Assembly: GCF_002994745.2 (NCBI RefSeq)
Contig: NW_020126835.1
Span: forward strand, 62,001-126,000
From: Rosa chinensis
Lineage: Eukaryota > Streptophyta > Magnoliopsida > Rosales > Rosaceae
Reading direction: 5' to 3'
DNA: 64,000 nt
The notes beneath the pieces are model-generated. The model was given only the letters and a program-made list of their open reading frames with translations. It ran no database searches and was not told the DNA's origin. Position numbers and translations under genes: made by a program. Of this stretch, positions 1 to 11,272 are shown one piece after another (the first letter of the stretch is position 1; every line of letters starts with the position of its first letter).

Positions 1-605
1 AGTAACTGGTAAGAGCATTGTCAGACGAAGAACGCTGCATAATATGTTTTCCAGCTGAGAGAAACAAGTCTATTTACCATTCACTTTAGGAATGGTTTTC
101 AAACACTGCATGAAATCCATTTGCCTTATATTAGTATTCACTTTCCTTTTGGTTCTTGCTAACACTACAATTGATGATATACTCTCCACATTCCTAGAGT
201 TCCAGCACCAGATGGATTCCAAGGTCCACAATTGTCATATACCACAGAACTACATGTAGGGTCGTTAACTAAATAAACTAATGTATGCCACAGAACTTCA
301 GTGACTTGATCAATAGAAGACATTCAGATTTCTTTCAACCTCGATAGAAAATCATTAATTCGGTCGCATTTAGCCTTTTTATTCCCTACTCACTTTAGCA
401 CATTCTCTATTGATTATTAACTTCCATTTCATTCCCACTCCAATTGGCCAAGAATTAGGAATGACAGATGGGTTGGTAAGCTCATGCCCTTTTTTCCGCC
501 CACTTTACTATGCCTAGTGCCTACCATGTATTTTGGGATTATATTGAAGCAGTATACAGGAGGAATTGCATAGTGTTTCTTATAAATCCAATGAAATCTA
601 AGTTC
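1..605. other. Host flank, partial third copy of a local segment
   Basis: No convincing gene is present. The first ~195 bases closely match 45850-46035 (shared words such as gagaaacaagtctatttacc). After the copia-1 insertion the similarity resumes at ~8095-8290 against ~46035-46220. About 400 bases between these matches (about 200-605 and 8069-8095) are absent from the other copy. The segment lies next to the RLCK pseudogene in the other copy, so kinase-related sequence may lie just left of the window; that is inference. Confidence 0.6.
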
Positions 606-811
606 TGTTGTAAATAATTATGGCTAATATCATGTAAATAGATGGAGAGTCATATATGCCTTTCCTTTCACTATAGATTAGTGATTGATAGGATTGTGAA
701 TAAGAGTAATTGACGTTGCTATTAAACATTGCCTATTTGTATACATCATGTACTCCTATATAAACCCCCTCATGGTGAGATGAATACACACACAATCTGA
801 TTATCTGTGTC

Positions 812-860
<49 letters not shown>

Positions 861-881
861 AAATTTTTCTGTTTTACAACA
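606..881 (+). repeat. 5' LTR of copia-1
   Basis: 276 bp, starting TGTTGTAA and ending TTACAACA. A TATA-like tatataaa lies at 757-764, followed ~50 bp later by a long CT run (816-858), a plausible transcription start region. Compared with the 3' LTR, the CT run is 20 bp longer and there are about three substitutions. Confidence 0.95.
816..858. repeat. (CT)n microsatellite in copia-1 5' LTR
   Basis: Uninterrupted CT dinucleotides just downstream of the LTR TATA-like box. The 3' LTR copy is about 20 bp shorter, so this tract accounts for nearly all the length difference between the LTRs. Confidence 0.95.
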
Positions 882-882
882 A

Positions 883-895
883 GTTATCAGCACGA
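883..895 (+). other. Primer binding site of copia-1
   Basis: GTTATCAGCACGA begins two bases after the LTR end. It matches the 3' end of initiator tRNA-Met only in a short core. It is a closer complement of the anticodon arm of nuclear tRNA-Ile (positions ~27-39) if inosine 34 pairs with C. The tRNA sequence is recalled rather than looked up, so the assignment is inference. Confidence 0.6.
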
Positions 896-1530
896 AGCTC
901 TAACCCAAACCCTAACCAGAAAAAAAAAACCCCTGCTGCAGCCTGTTTGCACGCCCCGAAACCTCTTGATCGGGACCTCAGATCAAAATCTTTCCTTCAT
1001 CAAAGTTGTTCGTCTCTGCCTCTTCTCTCTGACCTCCAAATTTCAGCCATATTGGAGTCGTTTTGAGACCTGTACACCATTTGAAGTGGCAGCTGTTCAG
1101 AAGAGAATCTGCTCCGTGTTCACAACTAGCTCTAAGATTTGGATCGAATAGCTTTGAGATTCGGGATTTCCTACCAGAAGAGGCGAATAGTTCTTGGATT
1201 GGCTGAGAAGACAACCTTCTCAGTTCTGCACACATAAGCTGAAGATTTATCCGTCCTTCATCAAGTAACGTTTTCCAAAACCTATTGATTGACCTATTGA
1301 TTGAATATGAAAAATCACCATAATGCATGAACCCTAGCAAATCCTACATGATTTATTTATTTGGTATACGTATTTGTATATATTTGTTCATGTGTTTGGG
1401 ATTGTTTGATTGGAAAAGAAAAGAGAAAAATTTATGGACTGCAACTATATATCTGTAGTACTTGGTCCAGTAGTACCAAATCAATATCAGTAACATCAAT
1501 TCAACAAGAAAGAAAAAAAAACAGATTATG

Positions 1531-1607
1531 CAGTTGCTGGGATTCGAACCCAGCTAAAATAGGTACCAACTCAACATGTTGTCCACTGTACCACTATGGC
1601 AAGTTAA
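1531..1607 (-). other. tRNA-like sequence with Pol III A and B boxes in copia-1 leader
   Basis: Read on the minus strand, a perfect B box GGTTCGAATCC sits in a T-arm hairpin. About 40 bases upstream is TGGTACAGTGG, which fits the A-box consensus. Between them a 4-bp stem carries a 7-base loop ATGTTGA, which would give anticodon GTT. The acceptor ends do not pair, so this is not a functional tRNA. It may be a tRNA pseudogene, a SINE head or a structured leader element. Confidence 0.5.
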
Positions 1608-1637
1608 TATGTGTTAACATTATTTAGTATTAATTCT

Positions 1638-2628
1638 GCCAGAAGCAGATTTGAGGCAAATTAATTGGTGATTGATCAACCCGTGATTTGATTTTGATTG
1701 ATTTTATCTAAAGCAATTACCATTGTAATTTATGCTCATTACCACTGTAATTTATGCTCATTACCACAATCACTTCATTATCACATTGAGACAATTCTGA
1801 ATTATTGCGTGAATTATGATAGAAGAATTATGGGCTTAATTTTTGGTTACACAAATTTGAATCTGCCATTATAATTCTTTATGCTAGAAGCATTATGGGC
1901 TAAATTATTACGTGATTATTACATAAACATTGTGCCAGAAGCATTTGCCAAATTTATTACCTGTACATAATGCCAGAAGCTTTAATGGGATTTGAACCCA
2001 TTTCCCTAGGTATATAACCGCTGCATTAATATATTTATGTTACGATTTAATAACATATATTGAATTTGGTTATGTTATAATTGTGAATATTAAATGAGGC
2101 TGAGTCAGAAGCTCAAATCAAGCCCAAAGTCATAGCAACAAATTTGAGCCAGAAGCTCAGGCCCAAGTTGCAAGGCCAGAATAGAAGCTCACTACATGTT
2201 ATCATGACAAAAGTTATGAATCTTCTCAAACTAGGCTCATCCAGTTGGATGCGATGTCTAGGAAAGGCTCAGATGAGGCTGTGTACTTAAGCGAGCCTCG
2301 CTCCACCTAAACCTCATCTTTCCTTACCTGGTCGTATTCAATTGGAGTTACCGAAATGGTTGAGTAATAACTTTTCATTCCTTGGCAGACTAGCCTGAGC
2401 CCAGCAGGCCCACTCTCCCTCTGCAGGACCTAGCAGCCCAGCAGGCCTCACATACTTTTTGACTAAGCGCATGAAAGCGTAGGTCACGAGCCCGCAGACT
2501 AAGCTCGATAGGCTTCACTATCAAGCCCACTCCTTCTTTGGTCCAGCAGAATCAAAAATAAAGGAAAAATGATTTCATATTGTAAATAGATTCACCATAT
2601 TTAATATGTGTAATTAATTGCCAGAAGC
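1638..2628 (+). repeat. Iterated GCCAGAAGC motif in copia-1 leader
   Basis: Exact GCCAGAAGC occurs at 1638, 1934, 1972, 2148 and 2620. Near matches occur at 1883 (gctagaagc) and 2104 (gtcagaagc), with a broken form at 2175-2188. The surrounding sequence is AT-rich and noncoding. Repetition in an untranslated leader could reflect RNA packaging or protein binding, or duplicated filler; the sequence does not decide. Confidence 0.6.
1987..1999 (-). other. Second B-box-like tRNA T-arm motif in copia-1 leader
   Basis: On the minus strand, GGTTCAAATCC fits the Pol III B-box consensus and lies in a short hairpin. No matching A box is evident. It lies next to a GCCAGAAGC motif, as does the first tRNA-like site to within ~35 bases. 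Confidence 0.35.
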
Positions 2629-3025
2629 ATTTATTCACATAATTGTGTGATAATTAATCTGTTAAATTAGTAGCATGCAATTAATATCTCAATTGATTTG
2701 TGATTTTTATTTATCCAAATTTGTGAGATTGTTTCAATTTGCTCAATTCAATATTATTGTGTTACTTGTCCAAATTTTCGCATTAGAATATATGTGTAGA
2801 AAATGCAGGTATCTGATGAACCAGTAGTTCATACATAAATCGAACTTGTAGTTTCGATAATGCCATTTAAGAAACTTGAAGTTTCCTTCATAAATTCACC
2901 ACACATGATAAACCAGTAGATTTTACATGTCTAATCCGCATGTTATAGAACCTGAAGTTCTTATTACTTGCTTATGGATGATATTACCCAAAGCACTAAT
3001 ATTATTTGTTCCTTTCCTGTAAGAA

Positions 3026-3619
3026 ATGCCAAATCTCAACATGTTTGACTTTGTTGCTTTGGAGGTCTCCAGAAGAAACTATCTAAAGTGAACTCAAGAT
3101 GTGAAAATTCATCTGACTGCAAAGAAGATAAGATCGACAATCAATGCTAACAATGTCATCATTGAGGTTTTTAATATGAGTGCCATAATTTTCAAAAAGG
3201 AAACATATGGAGTAAACACTCCAAGTTGAGTCTCCGATGAAGAGGATATACAGACTCTTTGGGTAGCTCTGGAAGAGCACTTTCACCATCAGATGACCAT
3301 TTCTTGCTTGAAGCAAGACATGATTGGCAGAACGAAATTAGCCCATATAACCGTCTGCCACTTGGCCAAAGTCCAAGAGGCCATGTAATCAAGCTCCATG
3401 TGGCCAAGGCCCATGTGGTAGGAACCATGATGCCATAACTCAGCAAGCCCGAGTTCAAAGGAACACTGGTCCGGCCCGCTGCCATCAGAATCAGCATGAT
3501 CTTTGTTATCGATGTGGAGGAATTGACTGCTGGTCCCGCACCTGTTGTGCGATAGCCGAAGCAGTAGATGAGTATTACGCCGGTCGCGGAACTCGAAATA
3601 CCAACTTTATTGAAGAGTA
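3026..3619 (+). pseudogene. Copia-1 gag remnant
   Basis: Starts at an ATG giving MPNLNMFDFVALEVSRRNYL, a typical copia Gag N-terminus, followed by a stop where a Trp is usual. A zinc-knuckle remnant (CYRCGGIDCW, about 3507-3540) lacks the normal histidine. The total is about 600 bp where ~1 kb is usual, so an internal deletion is likely. Several frames and stops are needed to follow it. Gag would form the virus-like particle. Confidence 0.75.
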
Positions 3620-4267
3620 ATTTTCTATCGATTCCACACTAGAGATCATGGATTTTCAGGCAGTTACTGAACATACCGAGGATTGAACGCGAAGACATGG
3701 GTATAATTGGTCCCTTGTGTCATATCTATTTCATCTTAATGAATGAAACATCTTCGGATTATTTTTGGTGATTTATGTTTTCAATCATTTTGGATTATGA
3801 AAATGTGGTTATGTTCGAATGTATTTAATTCAATAAACTTATTTATACGTGTGATCCATTGAATTAAATAAATGAATAGACATATTCTGTGGGGAAGTTT
3901 GTTGTCTGGTTAAAAGTGTTATTACACACACCATACTCCCAGATTGGAGATGTTTTTCAAACTTATTGTCTATTCATACCTCTGTGACAACCGTATCAGG
4001 GCAATCCAACCTGATAGTGGGCTATGGCAAAACCCACCATATGTTGTCCAATGGTACTGAACCTACCATTAATGAGGCCTTATAATCTCCACGTTCCAAA
4101 GAACGTTATTGAGTATTAAGGACATTCGAACCAACAGTTACCACGTTGAAACCACTGAGAAAATGCGTGGAATATCTTTGCATAACCTTTGAGTGTGCGG
4201 CCAGAAGGTGCGTACATTGGAGAAATTGAAATCTGTTAGCTAGAAGCTAACTAATTCAAGCAACTAC

Positions 4268-7200
4268 TTGCTATGGCATGACCTTTTGGGACACCCAGGT
4301 CAAAGTATGATGCACCGTATCCTCAATTCATCGTAGGTGCACCCCCTTCTGAATAAGGGTCTTGTATATAATGACACGCTATGCCATACTAGACCATCAT
4401 ATGCAAAGACTAGTACATACACCACCATTTTTCTGCACAGAATGCAAGGGAAATTTGTGGACATATCCAACCACCATGTGGACCAGTTAAATATTAATGG
4501 TTTTGGTTGATGTATCGACAAAGTGATCACATGTTACACTATTGTCCATAAGAAAACGTTGCTTTTGCTAAACTCTCACCCAAATCATGAAATTGAGGGT
4601 TCACCACTCGGATTATCCCATAAAGTCTATAAGACTTGATAATACCGGAGAGTTTACATCGAAGTCTTTCGATGATTATTGCATATCCCCTGAGATTGAT
4701 GCTGAACATATAGTTCCCTATGTTCACACCCAAGATGGTCTCGCAAATAGAATCTTGGTAATGCGCACCAAGCTCCTAGTTTTTGTGTGGGGCTATGCAA
4801 TCTTGCATGCAGCTATGTTGGTCCCGTTGAGGCCCACTACTACCCAACCTTACTCCGCATTACAGTTGGTGACTGGTACGAACCTGATGTTTCGCACTTA
4901 CGGCATTTGGGTATGCAGTCCTCGTGCCAATTGTGCCGTCACAACGTACAAAATTGGGTCCTCAACAAAGGATGGGCATACATGTCGATTATGAATCTCA
5001 TCCATTATGTGCTCTTTTGAGCCCTTGACAGGCGATCTCTTTACCGCTAGATTTGCGGAGTGTCACTTTGATGAGACAGTCTTCCCGCCGTTAGGGGGAG
5101 ATAAGAACGTTACCGTTCCTGATGAACGACGTGAATTGACGTGGAATGTCCCCACTATGTCTCATCTTGATCCCCGAACCGCACAATGTGATAATGAAGT
5201 GCGGAGAATTCTAGATCTACAGAGTGTAGCCCAAAATATTCCAGACGCTTTCTCTGATCTAGCTAAAGTGACGAGATCATATATACCTGCTGCAAATGTG
5301 CCTGCAAGGATAGACGTCCCTGTAGGATGTATCGTCCCAGATGGACGAGGTACGACCATGGCGGCTAACCAGTCATATGTCCCTGCCCTGAAGTGAGGTA
5401 GACCATTAGGTTCGAAGGATTCTTATCCCTAGAAGAGGGTAAACTTGGCACAAATGAATCCTCTTAACATCGCAATCACAAACTGATCCATCTCATGAGA
5501 TAAATCCGGATTATGGGTCTGTCCTAGAAGAGACGATGTTGGGGGACGCTCCAACATTTGAACCCACTCCCGGAATAGAGATCTCGGTAAATTTAGTGAG
5601 ATTTGGAATTGGAATGAGATCATCATCGATGATATATTAGTATTTGCGGTGGCCACCGAAACTATAATATGCGATGACCTCGAACCTTGCTTTGTTGATC
5701 AAATTCAACGAAGAGACGACTGGCCAAAAAGGAAATAAGCAATCCAGGTCGAATTAGATTCCTTGATAAAGAGAAAGGTGTTTGAACCTGTTGTTCCTAC
5801 ACCTCCCCATGTTAAACCCGTAGAATTTAAATGGGTATTTGTAAGGAAGCGTAATGAGAAAAAGAGATTGTGATACACAAGACTCGTCTAGTGGCGCAAT
5901 AATTTTCTCAACGCCCTGTGGTTGATTACGAGGAGACGTATTCTCCCGTAATGGAAGTCATAACGTTCCACTACTTTTCAGTTTGGTAGTTTCCAAAAAC
6001 AGAATATGCAGCTTATGAATGTGGTCGTAACTTATCTCTATGGGGATCACGATACAGAGATATACAAAAAAGTTCTTGAAGGACTTAATATACCCGATGC
6101 AAATAGTTCTAGACCACGGAACACGCTCTTCATTAGTTTTGAGGCGTTCACTTTATGGATTGAAACAATCCAGACGGAGGTGGTATAACCGTCTAAGTGA
6201 ATATTTAATCGGGATGTGATAGGTGAATAATAAACTATGCCCATGCATGTTTATTAAGGAAACAAGTTCCTAGTTTGGTATTGTGGTGGTCTATGTCAAT
6301 GACATGAATTTGATCGATACTCCTAAAGAAATCAAGGAAACCGCAAAGCACCTAAGTTGGAATTTGAGATGAAAGGCCTTGGGAGAACAAATTATTGTCT
6401 TGACTGGAGCCCGAGCACAGTGCAGATGAAATTTTGGTCCATTAACCAAATTATATCCAGAAGATGTAAGATGCTTTAATGAGGATAAAAGCAAGCACAG
6501 CCATGGTCGTCTGAAGTCTAGAGAGAACCGTATCATCCTGCAGATGATAACGAAGAGATATTGGTGCTAGAAGTCCCATATCTAAGTGCAATGGGCGCAT
6601 TATTGTACTTGGCTCAATGCCCTAGACAGGACATCTCATTCAATGTGAACTTGTTAGCTAGATATAGCTCTGCGCCAACACGCCGCCACCGGAATGGCAT
6701 AAAAGACATTTTTCGCTACCTTAAAGGTAAGGCGGATATGGGCTTATTCTACCCCTATGCATCAAGGAATGGATCAAACCCCCTTGATCCTCAGAATGAT
6801 GCTTGCCTTGTTGGATATGCTGATATAGAATATCTATCAGACCCGCACAAGGCATGTTCCCAGACTGGTTATGTCTTTACCATTGGGAATACTGCAATTT
6901 CTTAGAGGTCTACAAAATAGACACTTGTTGCTACCTCTTCGAATCATGATGAGATACTAGCTCTTCACGAAGCAGTATGTGAATGTACATGGCTAAAAGT
7001 CGTTACAAAGCATGTTCAAAGCACATGTGGACTGCATTCCACCACTGATGAACCAACCATATCTACGAGGATAATGCTACTTACATAGAGCAGATAAAGA
7101 CGAGTTTTATCAAAGGAGACAACACCAAACATATTGTACAGATGTTCTCCTTCAATTAGCAACAACAGGAGCATCAGAAGATTGAAGTTAAGCATATTTG

Positions 7201-7290
7201 ATTTGAAGACAATCATGCAGACCTCTTTACCAAGTCACTACCAAGTACAATTCCAGAAGCATGTTCAAGATATTGGTCTATGTAAACTAT
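4268..7290 (+). pseudogene. Copia-1 pol remnant (integrase, RT, RNase H)
   Basis: Recognisable blocks in order: GAG_pre-integrase (LLWHDLLGHPGQSMM, ~4268-4325), integrase (SIRLDNTGEF, ~4630-4660), the linker with FDETVFPPLGG (~5070-5100), RT blocks (~5740-6560, including DYEETYSPVM near 5923-5955), and the RT/RNase H end with PYLSAMGALLYL and SQTGYVFTIG (~6575-6900), then RNase H to ~7290. Frame changes and stops occur throughout, so no functional polyprotein can be made. Confidence 0.85.
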
Positions 7291-7803
7291 CTGAATTACC
7301 TAACATGTAATTTTCAGGGGGAGTCGAAATCAGGGGAGTATCCTGAAGCATACCCACTTGACCATCGTGTACTCTTTTTGTCCTTCGTCCAGGGTTATTT
7401 TGTCCCACTGGGTTTTGTTACCTGGCAAGGTTTTAACGAGGCACATCTTTAGCATGGTCACCCAATTATAGTACATCCTGAAGATGCTTTGATTTGACAT
7501 ATCTGCATTTGCTCATCTTTTCCCTTCGACCACGGGTTTCTCCCACTGGGTTTACCGGGCAAGGTTTGGTGTAGCAACTCTAATGCATCCCTCTCGTAGA
7601 CATACTATCTACTTATGATGATGATAAGAAGACTTCACCTATCTCATTGTGATACGACTACTCCACATTCACGCGCGTTGTGCTCTTTTTCTCCTTCGAC
7701 CAAGGTTGTTTTTCTCCCACAGGGTTTTTATTACTTGGCAAGGTTTTTGACGAGGCAACTTAGAAGCGCTAAGCCTAGGAAACACTATTGACATGAAATA
7801 TCC

Positions 7804-7812
7804 AAGGGGGAG
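7804..7812 (+). other. Polypurine tract of copia-1
   Basis: AAGGGGGAG directly abuts the 3' LTR, the expected second-strand priming site. Confidence 0.9.
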
Positions 7813-8068
7813 TGTTGTAAATAATTATGGCTAATATCATGTAAATAGATGGAGAGTCATATATGCCTTTCCTTTCACTATAGATTAGTGATTGATAGGA
7901 TTGTGAATAAGAGTAATTGACGTTGCTATTAAACATTGCCTATTTGTATACATCAGGTACTCCTATATAAACCCCCTCATGGTGAGATGAATACACACAC
8001 AATCTGATTATCTGTGTCCAAACTCTCTCTCTCTCTCTCTCTCTCATAAATTTTTCTGATTTACAACA
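7813..8068 (+). repeat. 3' LTR of copia-1
   Basis: 256 bp, same TGTTGTAA and TTACAACA termini as the 5' LTR, followed by the AGTTC target duplication. The CT run is shorter than in the 5' LTR. Confidence 0.95.
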
Positions 8069-8354
8069 AGTTCAACTGACAAGCTATATTAAGTTATTAA
8101 CATGTAAATAAAATCACAGAGACCCAATAAATCTACTAAACAAACCACACGTACTAATCAATTAAAAACCATATGTTAATTAACAAATGCAGTACAGGGC
8201 CACTACTAGAAGTATAGTCAAAACATGAACATATATATAACTATTCTTTATAGTCAAAACATGAACATATATATAACTATTCTTTAGCACTAGATTAATA
8301 TGTTGTTGAACTTATCTTCAAACATAATATGTTGTTGCTTAGGATTACATTTTT
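8069..8354. other. Host flank between copia-1 and the MULE
   Basis: Continues the segment interrupted by copia-1 and matches the region at 46035-46220. It contains a perfect local duplication of ~36 bases (tagtcaaaacatgaacatat and onward, starting 8214 and 8250) that is absent from the other copy. No gene is seen. The last nine bases (8346-8354, TACATTTTT) are the left target duplication of the next element. Confidence 0.7.
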
Positions 8355-8515
8355 GGGGCTGTGACCACTTACCCAATTTTTGGCTAAAAATTGCCCACTT
8401 ACTCCACCAAGAGTTTTTTAACCCCATTTACCCAATCTAACAGTGTTTGACAGTATTGCCCTCATTTTAATTAACAAATTAAACTCATATCTCTCTCTCC
8501 TCCCCCTCATCTATT

Positions 8516-8517
<2 letters not shown>

Positions 8518-8560
<43 letters not shown>
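8518..8560. repeat. (CT)n microsatellite
   Basis: A CT run inside the MULE, just before a GC-rich, Pro/Thr-coding-like stretch. Confidence 0.9.
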
Positions 8561-8563
<3 letters not shown>

Positions 8564-8973
8564 CCACCACGCCTACCACTCCACCGTCGATGTCGGCCTC
8601 CACCGTCGCCACTCCGTCCCACCGTCGGACCACCAGAGGATGACGCCATCTAACTCCACGATCCCAACCCCTCTGGGCTTCGCCGGTTTTGTTCGTCAGA
8701 TGTCCGGGAAGCTCTCCACGCTGGAATCGGGTATGGGCTTCACCGGTTTTGTTCATCAGATGTCCGGGAAGCTCCGAAGCTCCACGCCGGAATCTGGTGT
8801 GGGCTTCCCTTGCAGGTCTCGGATGACGTCAAAACTGTGGTCTATTGGGGGTAATAGACAGATGATTGCCCCCACTAATTTCTTAATTGTGGTTAATTAA
8901 TCACTGAAATTAGAGTTTTGATAAGTCTTATGTTGTTTTGAGTTTATTAAAGTACAATAATCTGTCAATGATA

Positions 8974-9157
8974 GTTAAGTGAAGGGTTCTGACTTAAAAC
9001 GAAGACATTATTTGGGGGCAGTAATGTGTCTACTGCCCCCCACTAAACCATTTAAACTTGCACCAGTTAAGTGAAGGGTTCTGACTTCGTATGAAGACAT
9101 TATTTGGGGGCAGTAATGTGTCTACTGCCCCCCACTAAACCATTAAAACTTGCACCA
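8974..9157. repeat. 92-bp tandem duplication with perfect hairpins
   Basis: Two adjacent ~92-bp units each contain GGGGGCAGTA, a 7-base spacer and TACTGCCCCC (9014-9040 and 9106-9132), a perfect 10-bp stem. Degenerate relatives occur near 9239-9266, 9370 and 9520. No coding content is seen. Confidence 0.8.
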
Positions 9158-9803
9158 GTTTCAAGGATTCACAGTGTATTGCACTTTATCACAAACAAAT
9201 CAACAAGAGATGATTACTGTCTCCTAAGAAAGACATTACTGGGTGGCACTAATGTGTCTACTGCCCCCAATAGACCATCAAACATTACACCGCTTCCTAT
9301 GTTTCACAGATTATAGAAGTTATTCACACTCAAAACAACAGATAATGTCTAAAAACCCAGATTTTGAGGGTCAATATTCTGTCTACTACCCCCACTAGAT
9401 TGACACAAACCACACAATTTTTTCATTTATCGACTACTGCAATTTAACACTACATTTACTTTGGAATAGCAGTTTTCAGTCCGTCAATAAATAAAGCAGT
9501 CATCATTGGCCCCCAATACAAAGTCTACTGGGAGGCACTAATGTAACAACTTTTATGGTTATGACTGCACAATAGCAGATAGCAGTTTTCAGTCCCAGAT
9601 AGCAGTTTTCAGTCCGTCGTCGATTCCTTCAGAAGGTCAACCCCGGCCTCGCCGAGCTTCTAAGCGACGAGGACCGTTGGCTTAGCGTCGAGCTTGGCCA
9701 TGGAGAGCACGACGACGAGTTTCGGCGCCGCGATGGCGAGAGCAGGTGTCGTGGGCGACCTGCTGGAGGGATGGAGGGAGGGAGAGAGAAATCCGACGTC
9801 GTC

Positions 9804-9805
<2 letters not shown>

Positions 9806-9855
<50 letters not shown>
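9806..9855. repeat. (GA)n microsatellite
   Basis: A GA run near the copia-2 insertion point, inside the MULE. Confidence 0.9.
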
Positions 9856-9858
<3 letters not shown>

Positions 9859-9944
9859 GTGAGGGGGGAGGAGAGAGAAATCGGTGAGGGGGAAGAGGGC
9901 AAAAAGTCCCAAAAATAAATAAAAAGAAGAAAAAAAGAATTAAT

Positions 9945-10159
9945 TGTAAAAGTAAAATGGGAATTGGAATTGGTCTACTCATTTCATTTCATAACCCCTT
10001 TATATAGGGAGAGAATTACAATGGAAAGAACAATTACAATGATGACATTAACTACTGATTGGTTCATAATTCATGCTGATTGATGTTAATCGGTAATTGC
10101 TTGATTCCCTCTCCGTCAATCACTTTGACGAAGGCACATAATATGTTTTTCCTTTAACA
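9945..10159 (-). repeat. 3' LTR of copia-2
   Basis: 215 bp, plus-strand ends tgtaaaag and tttaaca. The adjoining ttccccctt (10160 on) is the complement of the polypurine tract. A TATA-like block lies at about 9997-10004. Confidence 0.95.
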
Positions 10160-10385
10160 TTCCCCCTTGTGCCAAGTCAAAGACGAAATGGTGCATGAGT
10201 TGTTGCCTCACTAAAAACCTTGCCAAGTAACAATAAAAACCCTGTGGGACAAAAATACACCTTGGTCGAAGGAAAAGAGCACAACGCACCTTTTACATTT
10301 GAGTATGACATGTGTGTGTTAGACTCCCCCTGACGTCTACACCTCCCCCTGATACTTACATTAATCTAGGGAGCTTGGAAAGTCT

Positions 10386-11272
10386 TCACATTCCTATGCT
10401 TTTCACATGTTTCTCAAATGTATCCTTAGGTAATGATTTGGTGAACAAATCTGCCACATTCTCCTCAGACCTTACTTGATTCATTTGAATCTTGAGGAGA
10501 GTCTGTTGTTGCTGATTGTAGGACAACTTTGGCGATATGTGTTTTGTGTTATCACCCTTAATATAACCTAGCTTCATCTGTTCGATGCAAGCTGCATTGT
10601 GTTCGTAAATGCAAGTAGGCTCTTCAGTGATAGAACTCAAACCACTAGTCCCTCGAATATGTGCAATGATAGTTCTTAACCATACACACTCAAGAACCGC
10701 CTCATGTAGAACAATGATCTCTGAGTGGTTCGAGGAGGTCGCCACAAAGGTTTGCTTGGTTGATCTCCAAAATATCGCTGTGTTCCCATTGGTAAATACA
10801 TAACCAGTTTGGGAACGATATGTGGGTCAGATATGTATCCAGCGTCAACAAAAACCGACCAAAACGTCATTTGGCATTTTAGTGTAGTGAGTGGCGTTTT
10901 CGCCATCAACATTTCCTTTAGGGATTGCAGTTCCATGTGCAGTCCCTCTTGTCTCTCTATAGGGAAAGAACAGTCTCAAGTCAATGGTTCCTTTTAGGTA
11001 TCGAAAATGTTCTTGATACCATTCCAGTGACGCTGCGTTGGCGCTGAGCTAAATCTAGCTAACAAGTTCACTGAGAATGCAATGTCTGGTCGAGTAAATT
11101 GGACTAAGTACAATAATGCGCCTATTGCACTTAGATAGGGAATTTCAGCTCCCAATACTTGTTCGTCATCTTCCTTTGGACGAAATGGATCTTTCCTTGC
11201 ATCCAAACTTCGACCGATCATGGGAGTGCTAACATAATGTGCTTTGTCCATGTTATATCGCCTGACTTTTGG
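10386..11272 (-). pseudogene. Copia-2 pol, 3' part (RT end and RNase H)
   Basis: Minus-strand blocks: YNMDKAHYVSTPM and PYLSAIGALLYLVQFTRPDI (about 11060-11260), then RNase H with ATSSNHSEIIVLHEAVLECV and NVADLFTKSLPKDTFEKHVK (10745-10386). At least one frame change separates the blocks. The CACTA element at 11276 separates this from the rest of RT. RNase H would degrade template RNA during reverse transcription. Confidence 0.85.

Larger units (their letters stand above)
606..8068 (+). mobile_element. Ty1/copia LTR retrotransposon, degenerate (copia-1)
   Basis: A complete 7.46-kb element flanked by the 5-bp duplication AGTTC (601-605 and 8069-8073). The LTRs begin TGTTGTAA and end TTACAACA, an 8-bp perfect terminal inverted repeat. 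Order: LTR, primer site, long 2.1-kb leader, gag, integrase, reverse transcriptase, RNase H, polypurine tract, LTR, which is the Ty1/copia order. Coding regions are broken by many stops, frameshifts and deletions. Apart from a 20-bp difference in CT repeat length, the two LTRs differ at only about three positions. Recent transposition with dead coding regions implies help from another element. Confidence 0.95.

Noticed and set aside
807..1151. Open frame starting in the CT microsatellite of copia-1
   Set aside because: Its start is a Ser-Leu repeat from CT dinucleotides, and the rest lies in an LTR and leader with no protein similarity.
1531..1607. Functional tRNA-Asn gene
   Set aside because: A and B boxes and an anticodon-like loop are present, but the acceptor stem does not pair and the D and variable regions are irregular. 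It is kept only as a tRNA-like sequence.
9629..9982. Minus-strand frames with Ser-Leu repeats near 9800
   Set aside because: They are read through the GA microsatellite and cross the copia-2 LTR boundary, so they cannot be a native gene.
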